From positions 1 to 64,000 of the forward strand of contig NZ_AUWY01000058.1 of the NCBI RefSeq assembly GCF_000447205.1: a DNA stretch of 64,000 nt. Direction: 5' to 3'. The stretch comes from Sphingobium ummariense RL-3. Its GTDB lineage: Bacteria; Pseudomonadota; Alphaproteobacteria; Sphingomonadales; Sphingomonadaceae. The stretch's first letter is position 1; every line of letters starts with the position of its first letter. The notes beneath the pieces were generated by a model. That model was not told the origin of the DNA. It made no database searches and saw only the letters and a program-made list of their open reading frames with translations. This document shows, in pieces, positions 43,199 to 51,437 of this stretch. The translations under genes were made by a program, and so were the position numbers.

Positions 43199-45130
43199 AT
43201 GGATTTCCGCGACAGTGCACAGGCAGGTAGAGACGACGTGGCGACGATGACGGACGAACTGGAGCCCAAGGTGGAGGCGAAGAAGCCCGCCGCGCCGGCG
43301 GCAGCGCCGACTTCCTCCACGACGGTGCAGGCGCGCCGCTTCGACGTGGCGACCGATCCCTCGCGCGATGCGCTGCTGACCGAGTTCGGCAAGGATACGC
43401 TGAGGGACCGCTATCTGCTGCCCGGCGAATCCTACCAGGATCTGTTCGCGCGCGTCGCCGCGGCCTATGCCGACGATGCGGATCATGCCCAGCGCGTCTA
43501 TGACTATATCTCGCGCCTCTGGTTCATGCCGGCGACGCCCGTGCTGTCGAACGGCGGCACCGGTCGCGGCCTGCCGATCAGCTGCTACCTCAATTCGGTG
43601 GACGACAGCCTGGAAGGCATCGTCAACACCTGGAACGAGAATGTCTGGCTCGCCTCGCGCGGCGGCGGCATCGGCACCTATTGGGGCAGCGTGCGCGGCA
43701 TCGGCGAGCCGGTCGGCCTCAACGGCAAGACGAGCGGCATCATCCCCTTCGTCCGCGTGATGGACTCGCTGACGCTCGCGATCAGCCAGGGTTCGCTGCG
43801 TCGCGGCTCGGCCGCCTGCTATCTCGACATCTCCCACCCGGAGATCGAGGAGTTCCTGGAGATCCGCAAGCCGTCGGGCGACTTCAACCGCAAGGCGCTG
43901 AACCTGCACCATGGCGTGCTGCTGACCGACGAGTTCATGGCGGCGGTGCGCGACGGCGCCGAGTTCGCGCTCCGCTCGCCCAAGGACGGCTCGGTGCGCG
44001 GCAAGGTCGATGCGCGCAACCTGTTCCAGAAGCTGGTGGAAACCCGCCTCGCCACCGGCGAGCCGTACATCATCTTCGCCGACACGGTGAACCGGATGAT
44101 GCCCAAGCATCACCGCGACCTGGGGCTCAAGGTCTCCACCTCGAACCTCTGTTCGGAAATCACCCTGCCGACGGGTCGCGACCACCTCGGCGCCGACCGC
44201 ACCGCCGTGTGCTGCCTCTCCAGCCTCAACCTCGAGACCTGGGACGAGTGGAACAAGGACCCGCAGTTCGTCGAGGACGTCATGCGCTTCCTCGACAATG
44301 TGCTGCAGGACTATATCGACCGCGCGCCCGACGAGATGGCGCGCGCCCGGTACAGCGCCTCGCGCGAGCGCTCGGTGGGCCTGGGCGTCATGGGCTTCCA
44401 CAGCTTCCTCCAGGCGCGCGGCCTCTCCTTCGAGGGCGCGATGGCGAAATCGTGGAACCTGCGCATCTTCAAGCACATCAATGCGAAGGTGAACGAAGCG
44501 TCGATGATGCTGGCGCAGGAGCGCGGGCCGTGCCCCGATGCCGCCGACCAGGGCGTGATGGAGCGCTTCTCCTGCAAGATGGCGATCGCGCCGACCGCGT
44601 CGATCAGCATCATCTGCGGCGGCACCTCGGCATGCATCGAGCCGATCCCGGCGAACATCTACACCCACAAGACGCTGTCGGGCAGCTTCGCGGTCAAGAA
44701 TCCCTATCTGGAAAAGCTGCTGCGCGACAAGGCGAAGGACAGCACCAACGTCTGGAACTCGATTCTCGAGCGCGGCGGCTCGGTCCAGCATCTCGACTTC
44801 CTGAGCCAGGAAGAGAAGGACGTGTTCAAGACCAGCTTCGAGATCGACCAGCGATGGTTGCTCGAACTGGCGGCGGATCGCACGCCCTATATCGACCAGG
44901 CGCAGTCGCTCAATCTCTTCATCCCGGCGGACGTCGAGAAATGGGATCTGATGATGCTCCACTTCCGCGCGTGGGAACTGGGCATCAAGTCGCTCTATTA
45001 TCTGCGCTCGAAGTCGGTGCAGCGCGCCGGCTTCGCGGGCGGGGTGGAGGCCGACAACACCATCGACGCCCCGAAGTTCGAGCTGGCCGGCGGGAGCACC
45101 GACTATGACGAGTGCCTGGCCTGCCAGTGA
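43199..45130 (+). CDS. nrdA: Class I ribonucleotide reductase, large subunit
   Basis: A 643-residue NrdA, which reduces ribonucleoside diphosphates to deoxynucleotides. The catalytic triad is N316-C318-E320 in NLCSEI; the redox cysteines are C129 (ISCYLNS) and C338 or C339 (VCCLSSL); the radical-transfer pair is Y600-Y601, and CLACQ at the C terminus supplies the shuttle pair (C639, C642). An ATP-cone, the usual dATP off-switch of about 90 residues at the N terminus, is absent, and the first 45 residues are low-complexity. ATG 43199 follows GGGGATC. MTDELEP at 43247 is an alternative. NrdB lies 0.7 kb downstream. Confidence 0.96.
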   Translation: MDFRDSAQAGRDDVATMTDELEPKVEAKKPAAPAAAPTSSTTVQARRFDVATDPSRDALLTEFGKDTLRDRYLLPGESYQDLFARVAAAYADDADHAQRVYDYISRLWFMPATPVLSNGGTGRGLPISCYLNSVDDSLEGIVNTWNENVWLASRGGGIGTYWGSVRGIGEPVGLNGKTSGIIPFVRVMDSLTLAISQGSLRRGSAACYLDISHPEIEEFLEIRKPSGDFNRKALNLHHGVLLTDEFMAAVRDGAEFALRSPKDGSVRGKVDARNLFQKLVETRLATGEPYIIFADTVNRMMPKHHRDLGLKVSTSNLCSEITLPTGRDHLGADRTAVCCLSSLNLETWDEWNKDPQFVEDVMRFLDNVLQDYIDRAPDEMARARYSASRERSVGLGVMGFHSFLQARGLSFEGAMAKSWNLRIFKHINAKVNEASMMLAQERGPCPDAADQGVMERFSCKMAIAPTASISIICGGTSACIEPIPANIYTHKTLSGSFAVKNPYLEKLLRDKAKDSTNVWNSILERGGSVQHLDFLSQEEKDVFKTSFEIDQRWLLELAADRTPYIDQAQSLNLFIPADVEKWDLMMLHFRAWELGIKSLYYLRSKSVQRAGFAGGVEADNTIDAPKFELAGGSTDYDECLACQ

Positions 45131-45176
45131 CGGCATGGAGCCGGGCGCGACGGCAATCGCCGCCGCGCCCGCGCGA

Positions 45177-45443
45177 TCATTCCTCTTCCTCGAACATCAC
45201 CGCCACATCGGCATTGGCGCTCAGGCGCACGGTGCCGTCGTCCTCGACCGCCGCGACCAGGCCCTCGCTGATATAATGATGATGCCCTTCATGCGTGCCG
45301 GTGGCGCCCTCGATCTGCGCGCTGCTGTCCTTCTTGGTCAGCTTGATGCGGTTGCCGTCGACATGGTCGACGGTGCCCACATGGACGCCGTCGGCGCCGA
45401 TGACTTCGGCATGTTCCTTGATGCTGCTGAGGTCGACCATCAT
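45177..45443 (-). CDS. DUF2171 domain protein
   Basis: An 88-residue protein consisting of one PRC-barrel-like DUF2171 domain (MVDLSSIKEHAEVIGADG, HVGTVDHVDGNRIKL, HHHYISEGLV). Function is unknown; related proteins are often stress-induced. AGGAG precedes the ATG. It lies on the opposite strand between nrdA and nrdB. Confidence 0.85.
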   Translation of the reverse strand: MMVDLSSIKEHAEVIGADGVHVGTVDHVDGNRIKLTKKDSSAQIEGATGTHEGHHHYISEGLVAAVEDDGTVRLSANADVAVMFEEEE

Positions 45444-45499
45444 TGCTCTCCTGTTAATGGATTGGCGCAGCCAGAACGCGCGGGCGCGGAGATGGTCGC

Positions 45500-45820
45500 A
45501 TGACGGCGCACAGATCTCTCCTCGGCAAAACGATGCTACTCCTCATTTTTGTGATCGGAATGAGCGCATGGGTTTACGGGCTGGCGACCGGCGATCCACG
45601 GTCCGGACATCTGTTTTGGATTTGCCTATCTGTTCTTCAGATGATTCTGTTGATGCGTGATCTTCGGCTTCCATTGTTATCGACGCCAGTGACGCCAACG
45701 ACCGATGATTTCGTTCGAAAGCTTCAGCGCCCCGACACTTCCATGAAACTGAGGATGGTCGGCATATTCGTGTTTTCGCTGACGCTTCTCTTCAACATTT
45801 ACCTATTCGTCTCGGAGTAA
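45500..45820 (+). CDS. Small membrane protein, unknown
   Basis: A 106-residue protein with three membrane segments (LLLIFVIGMSAWVYGLA; HLFWICLSVLQMILLM; VGIFVFSLTLLFNIYLFV) joined by a charged loop. It is unrecognised, and its composition is visibly lower in GC than nrdA and nrdB on either side, suggesting later insertion. The stop is three bases before the nrdB start, so it is probably translated with nrdB. Confidence 0.65.
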   Translation: MTAHRSLLGKTMLLLIFVIGMSAWVYGLATGDPRSGHLFWICLSVLQMILLMRDLRLPLLSTPVTPTTDDFVRKLQRPDTSMKLRMVGIFVFSLTLLFNIYLFVSE

Positions 45821-45823
45821 CCC

Positions 45824-46876
45824 ATGTCCCTTCTCCAAGCCTCCAAGGTCTACAAGCCGTTCGAATATCCCTGGGCCTATGAGTTCTGGAAGCGCCAGCA
45901 GCAGCTGCACTGGCTGCCGGAGGAAGTGCCGCTGGGCGAGGATTGCCGCGACTGGGCGCAGAAGCTGTCCGACCATGAGCGCAACCTGCTGACCCAGATC
46001 TTCCGCTTCTTCACCCAGGCGGACGTGGAGGTGCAGGACTGCTATCACGAAAAATATGGCCGCGTGTTCAAGCCGACCGAGATCAAGATGATGCTGACCG
46101 CGTTCAGCAACATGGAAACGGTCCACATCGCCGCCTATTCGCACCTGCTCGACACCATCGGCATGCCGGAGACCGAATATTCGGCCTTCCTCCAGTATAA
46201 GGAGATGAAGGACAAGCACGACTATCTCGCCCAGTTCGGCGTCGACACGGACGAGGACATCGCCAAGACGCTGGCCATGTTCGGCGGCTTCACCGAGGGG
46301 CTTCAGCTCTTCGCGTCCTTCGCGATGCTGATGAACTTCCCGCGCTTCAACAAGATGAAGGGCATGGGCCAGATCGTCACCTGGTCCGTCCGCGACGAGA
46401 CGCTGCATTGCGAGGGCATCATCAAGCTGTTCCACACCTTCGTGAAGGAACGCGACTGCCTGACCGCGTCGGTCAAGGACGACATCATCGACATGTGCCA
46501 CAAGACGGTGCGGATCGAGGACGCCTTCATCGACCTGGTGTTCGAAATGGGGCCGGTCCCCGGCATGACGCCCAAGGACATCAAGCGCTATGTCCGCTAC
46601 ATCGCCGACTGGCGGCTGGGGCAGCTGGGCCTGAAGCCCATCTACATGATCGACGAGCACCCGCTCCCCTGGCTCGCCCCGCTGCTGAACGGCGTCGAGC
46701 ACGCCAATTTCTTCGAAACCCGCGCGACCGAATATTCGAAGGGCGCGACGCGCGGCCAGTGGAACGACGTGTGGGACGCCTTCGACCGCCGCCAGAAGAT
46801 CAAGGGCGGCGCCGCGGCCAATGCGGACGAGGCCGACCCGGACATGTTCAAGGCAGCGGGCATCGCGGCGGAGTAG
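45824..46876 (+). CDS. nrdB: Class I ribonucleotide reductase, small subunit
   Basis: A 350-residue R2 subunit that holds the di-metal/tyrosyl radical cofactor. Metal ligands are recognised in QIFRFFTQAD, E98-x-x-H101 in NMETVHIAAY, EGLQLFASF and DETLHCEG; the likely radical tyrosine is Y105 (E-x-x-H-x-x-x-Y). The C-terminal tail DPDMFKAAGIAAE should dock on NrdA. The conserved Tyr suggests a normal tyrosyl-radical enzyme (class Ia-like). No ATP-cone is present here either. Confidence 0.96.
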   Translation: MSLLQASKVYKPFEYPWAYEFWKRQQQLHWLPEEVPLGEDCRDWAQKLSDHERNLLTQIFRFFTQADVEVQDCYHEKYGRVFKPTEIKMMLTAFSNMETVHIAAYSHLLDTIGMPETEYSAFLQYKEMKDKHDYLAQFGVDTDEDIAKTLAMFGGFTEGLQLFASFAMLMNFPRFNKMKGMGQIVTWSVRDETLHCEGIIKLFHTFVKERDCLTASVKDDIIDMCHKTVRIEDAFIDLVFEMGPVPGMTPKDIKRYVRYIADWRLGQLGLKPIYMIDEHPLPWLAPLLNGVEHANFFETRATEYSKGATRGQWNDVWDAFDRRQKIKGGAAANADEADPDMFKAAGIAAE

Positions 46877-46917
46877 GGGGATAGTGGGTTCGCTTCATGT
46901 CGCCTTTGGGCTCTCAA

Positions 46918-47424
46918 ATGGCTCCATATGATGGAAGATCAGTAGCCAATCTAATATTGGATTTGGGCGACCAGCATAAAGTAATTATAACTCAATTGAA
47001 GCTTCTTAAAATACTTTATTATTGCAATGGATGGTATTTAGCTACCCAGGGTTGTCGACTTATAAAACAAGATTTTGAGGCGTGGGACTACGGCCCAGTT
47101 ATACGGGTGGTACGGAATGCATTTAAGGAATTTGGAAAGAACCCGATTACAACTAGAGCGAAGAAGTTAGATATATACACTGGCAATTATAATACGGTTC
47201 CTCAGGTGACTAATAATTTTGACGTAGATTTCATATCTAAGGTTTTCCAAGAATATCGGCATTTTGATGCTTGGAAACTGTCCGATATGACGCACGAAAG
47301 AGGGTCGCCTTGGGATCGCATTTGGAACTCTGAAATACCTCTCGGAAGGTTGGCGCTGAGATTAAGTGAAGATGACATTCGTGCTCATTTTGCGAACTTA
47401 CCTGAGAAGTTTGTGGTGAACTGA
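46918..47424 (+). CDS. Panacea-domain (SocA/DUF4065) antitoxin
   Basis: A 168-residue protein of the Panacea/DUF4065 family, which includes the Caulobacter SocA protein and the antitoxin part of many two-gene TA systems. Seen: DGRSVANLILDLG, LKLLKILYYCNGWYLA, FEAWDYGPVI, VRNAFKEFG and the C-terminal LSDMTHERGSPWDRIW. The coding sequence is much more AT-rich than neighbours (the 60 bases from 46981 have 14 G or C). The start is ATG 46918 by similarity, though ATG 46897 is possible. It lies directly upstream of an unrecognised gene with which it probably forms a TA pair. Confidence 0.85.
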   Translation: MAPYDGRSVANLILDLGDQHKVIITQLKLLKILYYCNGWYLATQGCRLIKQDFEAWDYGPVIRVVRNAFKEFGKNPITTRAKKLDIYTGNYNTVPQVTNNFDVDFISKVFQEYRHFDAWKLSDMTHERGSPWDRIWNSEIPLGRLALRLSEDDIRAHFANLPEKFVVN

Positions 47425-47434
47425 GGAGGTTAAA

Positions 47435-48169
47435 TTGTCGTCGATACGTAGTATAGACATAGTTGATATTGCTCGATCTCTTGGAGATGCACCGTTCCAA
47501 GCGACGCCTTCTTCAGTGGCTGATTGGTTGCTTTCAGAATATGGCGGCCGTAAGGGAGGAGGGTTTAATTATGATCCAGCCATCAATACAATTTGTGATG
47601 CATTTAGGGGCAAGCACTCTTTAGAGTCTGCGGTTCGTCATTGTCAAACGCACGGTAATCCTAAAGGTCGGAAGCAGAATGTAGAAGCTATCCGCACGTT
47701 GATGCCATATATATTAGAGAATACTTCCCTTTGCTATCGGATTGGCCTAACGGCGATAGCTATTGGTCGTTACGATGGTAAAACTGTTTATGCAAAAATT
47801 AAGGCGCCCCTGTTGCGAGTGAGGGGAGGAAAAGCCTTCATAGTTATGCCGGGATTGCGCTTGAGCTATATTCCGAGCGAAATTGCCATCGATTTTGCTT
47901 GCTCCGTGGCCCTGTCTATCTTTGCGCAAGATGATCACGAAGGTGCAGATTTCGAATACCTATATGCGGGGCCTGCACTCGGCTCGGCGCGCGATTTTCG
48001 CGCTATACACGGTAGAGATCGGTTTCGATTTACTGGAGATGCAATAGACCGTTTGTTGGACATCTATGTAAAGGGTGTGGCATTGGCGGAAGCTAGAGGG
48101 GCGGACACAAAGTCACCGATTCTCAACGGCTATCGGATTATTGATCCTCAGGCTCCGAGATTTTTCTAG
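47435..48169 (+). CDS. Unrecognised 244-residue protein, candidate toxin of a Panacea pair
   Basis: The gene follows the Panacea gene by 10 bases, and AGGAGGT (47424-47430) precedes its TTG start at 47435 by four bases, a strong site. The 244-residue product has no membrane segment. Features: an N-terminal helical part (SVADWLLSEYGGRKGGG), a K/R-rich stretch (HGNPKGRKQNVEAIRTL), then a beta-rich region (KAPLLRVRGGKAFIVMPGLR) and a C-terminal RAIHGRDRFRF. I know no matching family. Order, spacing and AT-rich composition shared with the Panacea gene suggest it is the toxin, but no toxic fold is evident. Confidence 0.75.
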   Translation: MSSIRSIDIVDIARSLGDAPFQATPSSVADWLLSEYGGRKGGGFNYDPAINTICDAFRGKHSLESAVRHCQTHGNPKGRKQNVEAIRTLMPYILENTSLCYRIGLTAIAIGRYDGKTVYAKIKAPLLRVRGGKAFIVMPGLRLSYIPSEIAIDFACSVALSIFAQDDHEGADFEYLYAGPALGSARDFRAIHGRDRFRFTGDAIDRLLDIYVKGVALAEARGADTKSPILNGYRIIDPQAPRFF

Positions 48170-48249
48170 GCCAATTAGGAATGCGGTTCCAACTGATGTT
48201 GCGGCATCACGTGTTACTTTTTAACTACCACCACCCTATATTCCGCCCC

Positions 48250-48441
48250 ATGTTCGGCGTCCGCCTGTCCTCGCTTTTCACCAGCCGCTGGCTTGCGCTG
48301 CTCTGGGCGATGCTGGTGATCCTGACGGCGATCCAGTTCGTGGGAACCGGCGACAGGGACGACAGCGGCGCGGACGATGCGCAGCGCGCCGCCGCAAGCA
48401 GCCCCGCCGATCAGAAGGCCGCGATCAACAGCGTCTTCTGA
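48250..48441 (+). CDS. Small single-pass membrane protein
   Basis: A 63-residue product from ATG 48250: a short basic start, one membrane helix (LALLWAMLVILTAIQFVG) and an acidic, alanine-rich tail. It is unrecognised. The frame is open back to 48181, but that part is AT-rich island DNA; GC-rich composition resumes at the chosen start. Confidence 0.55.
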   Translation: MFGVRLSSLFTSRWLALLWAMLVILTAIQFVGTGDRDDSGADDAQRAAASSPADQKAAINSVF

Positions 48442-48629
48442 CGGAGCGTCCGGTCTCGCCTGCTTCCTGCCTCGTTGGTGCCCCTCCCCATCGACACCCG
48501 TCTCCTGGCCCCGCGATGAGCGTCGAAAGGCTGACGACCCCATGAACCGATTGTTTTGTTCCGTTCATGCAACGGACATGCAAATCGGTCGTTTTGCCTC
48601 CATCGGAAGGACAACCAAGGAAACTGAGG

Positions 48630-49127
48630 ATGAAGTTCAGCCTGAAAGCCGCAATCGCGGCCCTTTCGCTCGGTGCCATGGCGCTCGGTTCGGCGCCCGC
48701 CGCCGCCGATCCGCCCCCCTGGGCAGGCCATGGCAAGCACGGCAATCCCGGCCACGGCCGCGGCGACTGGAAGCATGGCGGCAAGCATGACCGCTACGGT
48801 CGCCCCGGCCGCGTGGTGTACAACTATGACTGGAACCGGCCGGACCCGCGCTACGGCCGTTACTATCGCCCCGACCGCTATTATCGCGGTGGCTATGCGC
48901 CGATTCGCGTGACCCGTTCGACCCGCATCTATCGCGGCTATGACGATCGCTATTATTGCCGCCGTTCGGACGGCACGACCGGCCTGATCGTCGGCGCGGC
49001 GTTGGGCGGGCTGCTCGGCAGCCAGCTCGATCGGGGCCGTTCCAACATCGCGGGCATCCTGATCGGCGGCGGCGCAGGCGCATTGCTCGGCCGGGAGATC
49101 GACCGCGGCAGCCTCAACTGCCGCTAG
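48630..49127 (+). CDS. Exported glycine-zipper (2TM) protein
   Basis: A 165-residue protein with a signal peptide (LKAAIAALSLGAMALGSAPAAA), a basic tyrosine/arginine/glycine-rich middle (RYGRYYRPDRYYRGGY) and a C-terminal glycine zipper (GLIVGAALGGLLGSQLDRG, IAGILIGGGAGALLGREI), the 17-kDa antigen / Gly-zipper_2TM type. Such proteins sit in the envelope and may have structural or stress roles; RcnB-like relatives bind metals. GAGG just before ATG 48630 supports this start over the upstream ATG. Confidence 0.82.
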   Translation: MKFSLKAAIAALSLGAMALGSAPAAADPPPWAGHGKHGNPGHGRGDWKHGGKHDRYGRPGRVVYNYDWNRPDPRYGRYYRPDRYYRGGYAPIRVTRSTRIYRGYDDRYYCRRSDGTTGLIVGAALGGLLGSQLDRGRSNIAGILIGGGAGALLGREIDRGSLNCR

Positions 49128-49148
49128 GATCGATCGGCTTCGGGCCGA

Positions 49149-49676
49149 TCAGCACCAGGGATGGCGACTGCCGTCCCAGTCACGGGCCAGTCCTTCGGCG
49201 ACCAGCATGCCGCCGATCGACTGGCCCCCGCGCGTGACCACGCGCAATGTCCGGCCATAGCGATCCGTTTCCCGGTCGATGCTCTCCAGCGAGAAGGGAC
49301 CGGCGTTGAGCAGCACATGCAGTCGCTCGGTCGCCCGGGCGCCGAGCGCGCCCTCGGCGGCGCAACGGGGGCCATGGGTCTCGGGCGTATCGATGTCTGC
49401 GATCCGGACCTTTTCGCCCCGGAACCAGAAGGTATCGCCGTCGACCACGCAGTTCGCCCCGCCGCCGCTGTGGCAGAGGCCGAAACGGGCGGAGAGCGTA
49501 TCGGAGGAGGCGGAATGCATGGCCGCCGCCCCCGCACTTCCCGACCCGCCCTCCAGCCGGTCGCGCCAGTCCGGCCCGTACCACCCGACCAGCAGGCCGA
49601 TGCACAGCATGTAGACGACCGCAGGCCCGCTCACGCCGGCCTTCCGCCTGTGCCTCGCTCTCCATCCCTTCGCCAT
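49149..49676 (-). CDS. Thermonuclease-family (SNase-like) protein
   Basis: A 175-residue protein with an N-terminal membrane anchor (VVYMLCIGLLVGWYG) and a staphylococcal-nuclease fold: VVDGDTFWFRGEKVRIADIDTPE (catalytic acidic and Arg residues), then DRYGRTLRVV and GMLVAEGLAR. The region around the active site looks intact, so calcium-dependent nuclease activity is plausible. ATG 49676 is chosen, after which basic residues precede the anchor. It is convergent with the glycine-zipper gene. Confidence 0.85.
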   Translation of the reverse strand: MAKGWRARHRRKAGVSGPAVVYMLCIGLLVGWYGPDWRDRLEGGSGSAGAAAMHSASSDTLSARFGLCHSGGGANCVVDGDTFWFRGEKVRIADIDTPETHGPRCAAEGALGARATERLHVLLNAGPFSLESIDRETDRYGRTLRVVTRGGQSIGGMLVAEGLARDWDGSRHPWC

Positions 49677-49823
49677 CGCGCCACCATAGGGAACGGAACG
49701 CAAAAGGAAGGTTAAAGCCCGTCCGCCATCGTGCGGGAATGGAGCGATCCATTTTGACCGGGATCAAGGACGCGCCCGTGCCCGTCGCGCAGGCTTGCGT
49801 GATCAGCCAGGGAAATCATCCGC

Positions 49824-50234
49824 ATGAACGCCGCCGCGCCACCCAGCCCCTATGTCCGTATCGGCGGAGATTCCGTCATCGGCGCGATCGTCGGTCGCTT
49901 CTACGATCTGGTCGAAAGCGATCCCGCCTACGCCGACTTGCGCGCCCTCCATGCCGCCGACCTGTCCGCCGTCCGTCATGGGCTCACCCGCTTCCTCGTC
50001 GGCTGGCTCGGCGGCCCGCGCGACTGGTTCGAACGCGGGCCGTGCATCATGTCGCTGCACCGTGCCTTCCCGATCACCCCCGCGCTGGCGGATCAGTGGG
50101 CGACGGCCATGACCTGCGCCATCGCGGGGGAGGAGGAGCTTGATCCCGCGCTTGGCGATGCCATGGCCGAGGCGCTCGGCCATATGGCGCGCGGGATGAT
50201 CAACTTCGGCCTGCGGAACGACGCCGCGGCCTGA
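49824..50234 (+). CDS. Truncated hemoglobin, group II
   Basis: A 136-residue 2/2 globin. Group II features: FYDLVESDPAYADLRALHAADLSAVRHGLTRFL, WLGGPRDWFERG, and the proximal histidine in MSLHRAFPI. Such globins bind oxygen, NO or sulfide and are linked to oxidative and nitrosative stress. It starts at ATG 49824. No specific partner gene is next to it. Confidence 0.88.
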   Translation: MNAAAPPSPYVRIGGDSVIGAIVGRFYDLVESDPAYADLRALHAADLSAVRHGLTRFLVGWLGGPRDWFERGPCIMSLHRAFPITPALADQWATAMTCAIAGEEELDPALGDAMAEALGHMARGMINFGLRNDAAA

Positions 50235-50242
50235 CCTGCCGG

Positions 50243-50557
50243 CTATTCCGGGTCGTCGAGGTCGTCGGCATCCTCGGTATCGCCGTATATGTCCTCCTCG
50301 TCGTCCATCTGCGGTTCGCCCGTATAGGCATCCATGTCGATCCGGCCGGATCGGTTCATCGCGTTCATCTTCTCGACCAGATCCTCCATGTCCTCGGGGA
50401 TCAGGCTTGCGGGATCGGACCGGCCGCCGCGTTCCGACTCCTCCGACAGATCGGTGGACCGCACCAGTGCGTCGCCACTCACGTCCTGGGCCTGAGAGCC
50501 CTCCTCGTTCTGTTCCAGATTCTCTTCGTCCTGCCTGTCGGGAATCGGTCGGTCCAT
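50243..50557 (-). CDS. Acidic hypothetical protein
   Basis: A 104-residue, very acidic and probably disordered protein (DEENLEQNEEGS, MDDEEDIYGDTEDADDLDDPE) with one helical stretch (PEDMEDLVEKMNAMNRSG). AGGAG lies before ATG 50557. No family recognised. It is convergent with the globin gene. Confidence 0.65.
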   Translation of the reverse strand: MDRPIPDRQDEENLEQNEEGSQAQDVSGDALVRSTDLSEESERGGRSDPASLIPEDMEDLVEKMNAMNRSGRIDMDAYTGEPQMDDEEDIYGDTEDADDLDDPE

Positions 50558-50693
50558 CGTCTTTCTCCTGGCCTGCTGCCAGCCGCTCCAACGGCCGGCC
50601 GCGCCCGTCGTTCCCGACAAAGCGCTGGACAGCGGGGGCGGGCACGGGCAAAGGCGCTGGCGATCCTTTTCGCATTGCACAAAGGCGATCTTC

Positions 50694-51074
50694 ATGTCCC
50701 GCCAGCTCATTTCCTCCGGCTCGCCCTTCGAGGCGCAGGTCGGTTATTCCCGCGCGCTCGTCCAGGGCGACTGGTGCTTCGTCGCCGGCACCACCGGCAG
50801 CGATCCCGACACGAAGGCGATGCCGGAGGGCTTCGTCGACCAGGCGGCCAATGCCCTCAAGACCATCGGCCGCGCGCTCGAGCAGGCCGGCTTCTCCTTT
50901 GCCGACGTCGTGCGCGTCACCTATTACATCACCGACCCCGCCTATTGGGACGATCTGGGGCAGGCCACCGCCCCCATCTTTGGCGACATACGGCCCGCCG
51001 CCACCTGCGTCGTCGCCGGCCTCATCAAGCCGGAGATGAAAGTCGAAATCGAAGTCACCGCCTTTAAAGGGTAA
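50694..51074 (+). CDS. RidA family (YjgF/YER057c/UK114) protein
   Basis: A 126-residue RidA-type protein, which in the well-studied members hydrolyses reactive enamine/imine intermediates. It has GDWCFVAGTTGSDP, the alpha helix QAANALKTIGRALEQAG, VRVTYYITD and the C-terminal RPAATCVVAGLIKPEMKVEIEV. The key arginine (R of RPAAT) is present, consistent with active deaminase. It begins the run with an ArsC-like gene and glpQ. Confidence 0.9.
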   Translation: MSRQLISSGSPFEAQVGYSRALVQGDWCFVAGTTGSDPDTKAMPEGFVDQAANALKTIGRALEQAGFSFADVVRVTYYITDPAYWDDLGQATAPIFGDIRPAATCVVAGLIKPEMKVEIEVTAFKG

Positions 51075-51080
51075 CGCATC

Positions 51081-51437
51081 ATGATCACCATGTACGGCAT
51101 CAAGAACTGCGACACGATCAAGAAGGCACGCAATTTCCTCGATGGCGCCCGCGTCTCCTACGGCTTCCACGACTATAAGGTGTCGGGCATCGACGAGGAC
51201 CGCCTGCGCGGCTGGGTGGCGGAACATGGCTGGGAAACGATTCTCAACCGTTCGGGCACCACGTTCAAGGCGCTGGACGCGGGCGACAAGGCGCATATCG
51301 ACGCGGACAAGGCGGTGCTGCTGATGATGGCCAACCCCTCGATGATCAAGCGGCCGATCCTGGACGTGAAGGGCCGCACCGTGGTCGGGTTCAAGGCATC
51401 GACCTATGAGGCGGCGCTGGAGGGCAAGGCCGCATGA
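51081..51437 (+). CDS. ArsC-family thioredoxin-fold protein (YffB-like)
   Basis: A 118-residue ArsC/Spx-fold protein with MYGIKNCDTIKKARNF, the single-cysteine NCDT motif typical of YffB rather than arsenate reductase, and LMMANPSMIKRPILD. YffB's role is unclear; a GSH-linked thiol reductase has been proposed. It begins 6 bases after the RidA stop and overlaps glpQ by four. Confidence 0.9.
   Translation: MITMYGIKNCDTIKKARNFLDGARVSYGFHDYKVSGIDEDRLRGWVAEHGWETILNRSGTTFKALDAGDKAHIDADKAVLLMMANPSMIKRPILDVKGRTVVGFKASTYEAALEGKAA

Noticed and set aside
43127..45136. Minus-strand open frame of 669 codons
   Set aside because: It is antisense to nrdA, whose catalytic residues are all present.
45105..45503. 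Plus-strand open frame between nrdA and nrdB
   Set aside because: It is antisense to the DUF2171 gene, which matches its family over its full length.
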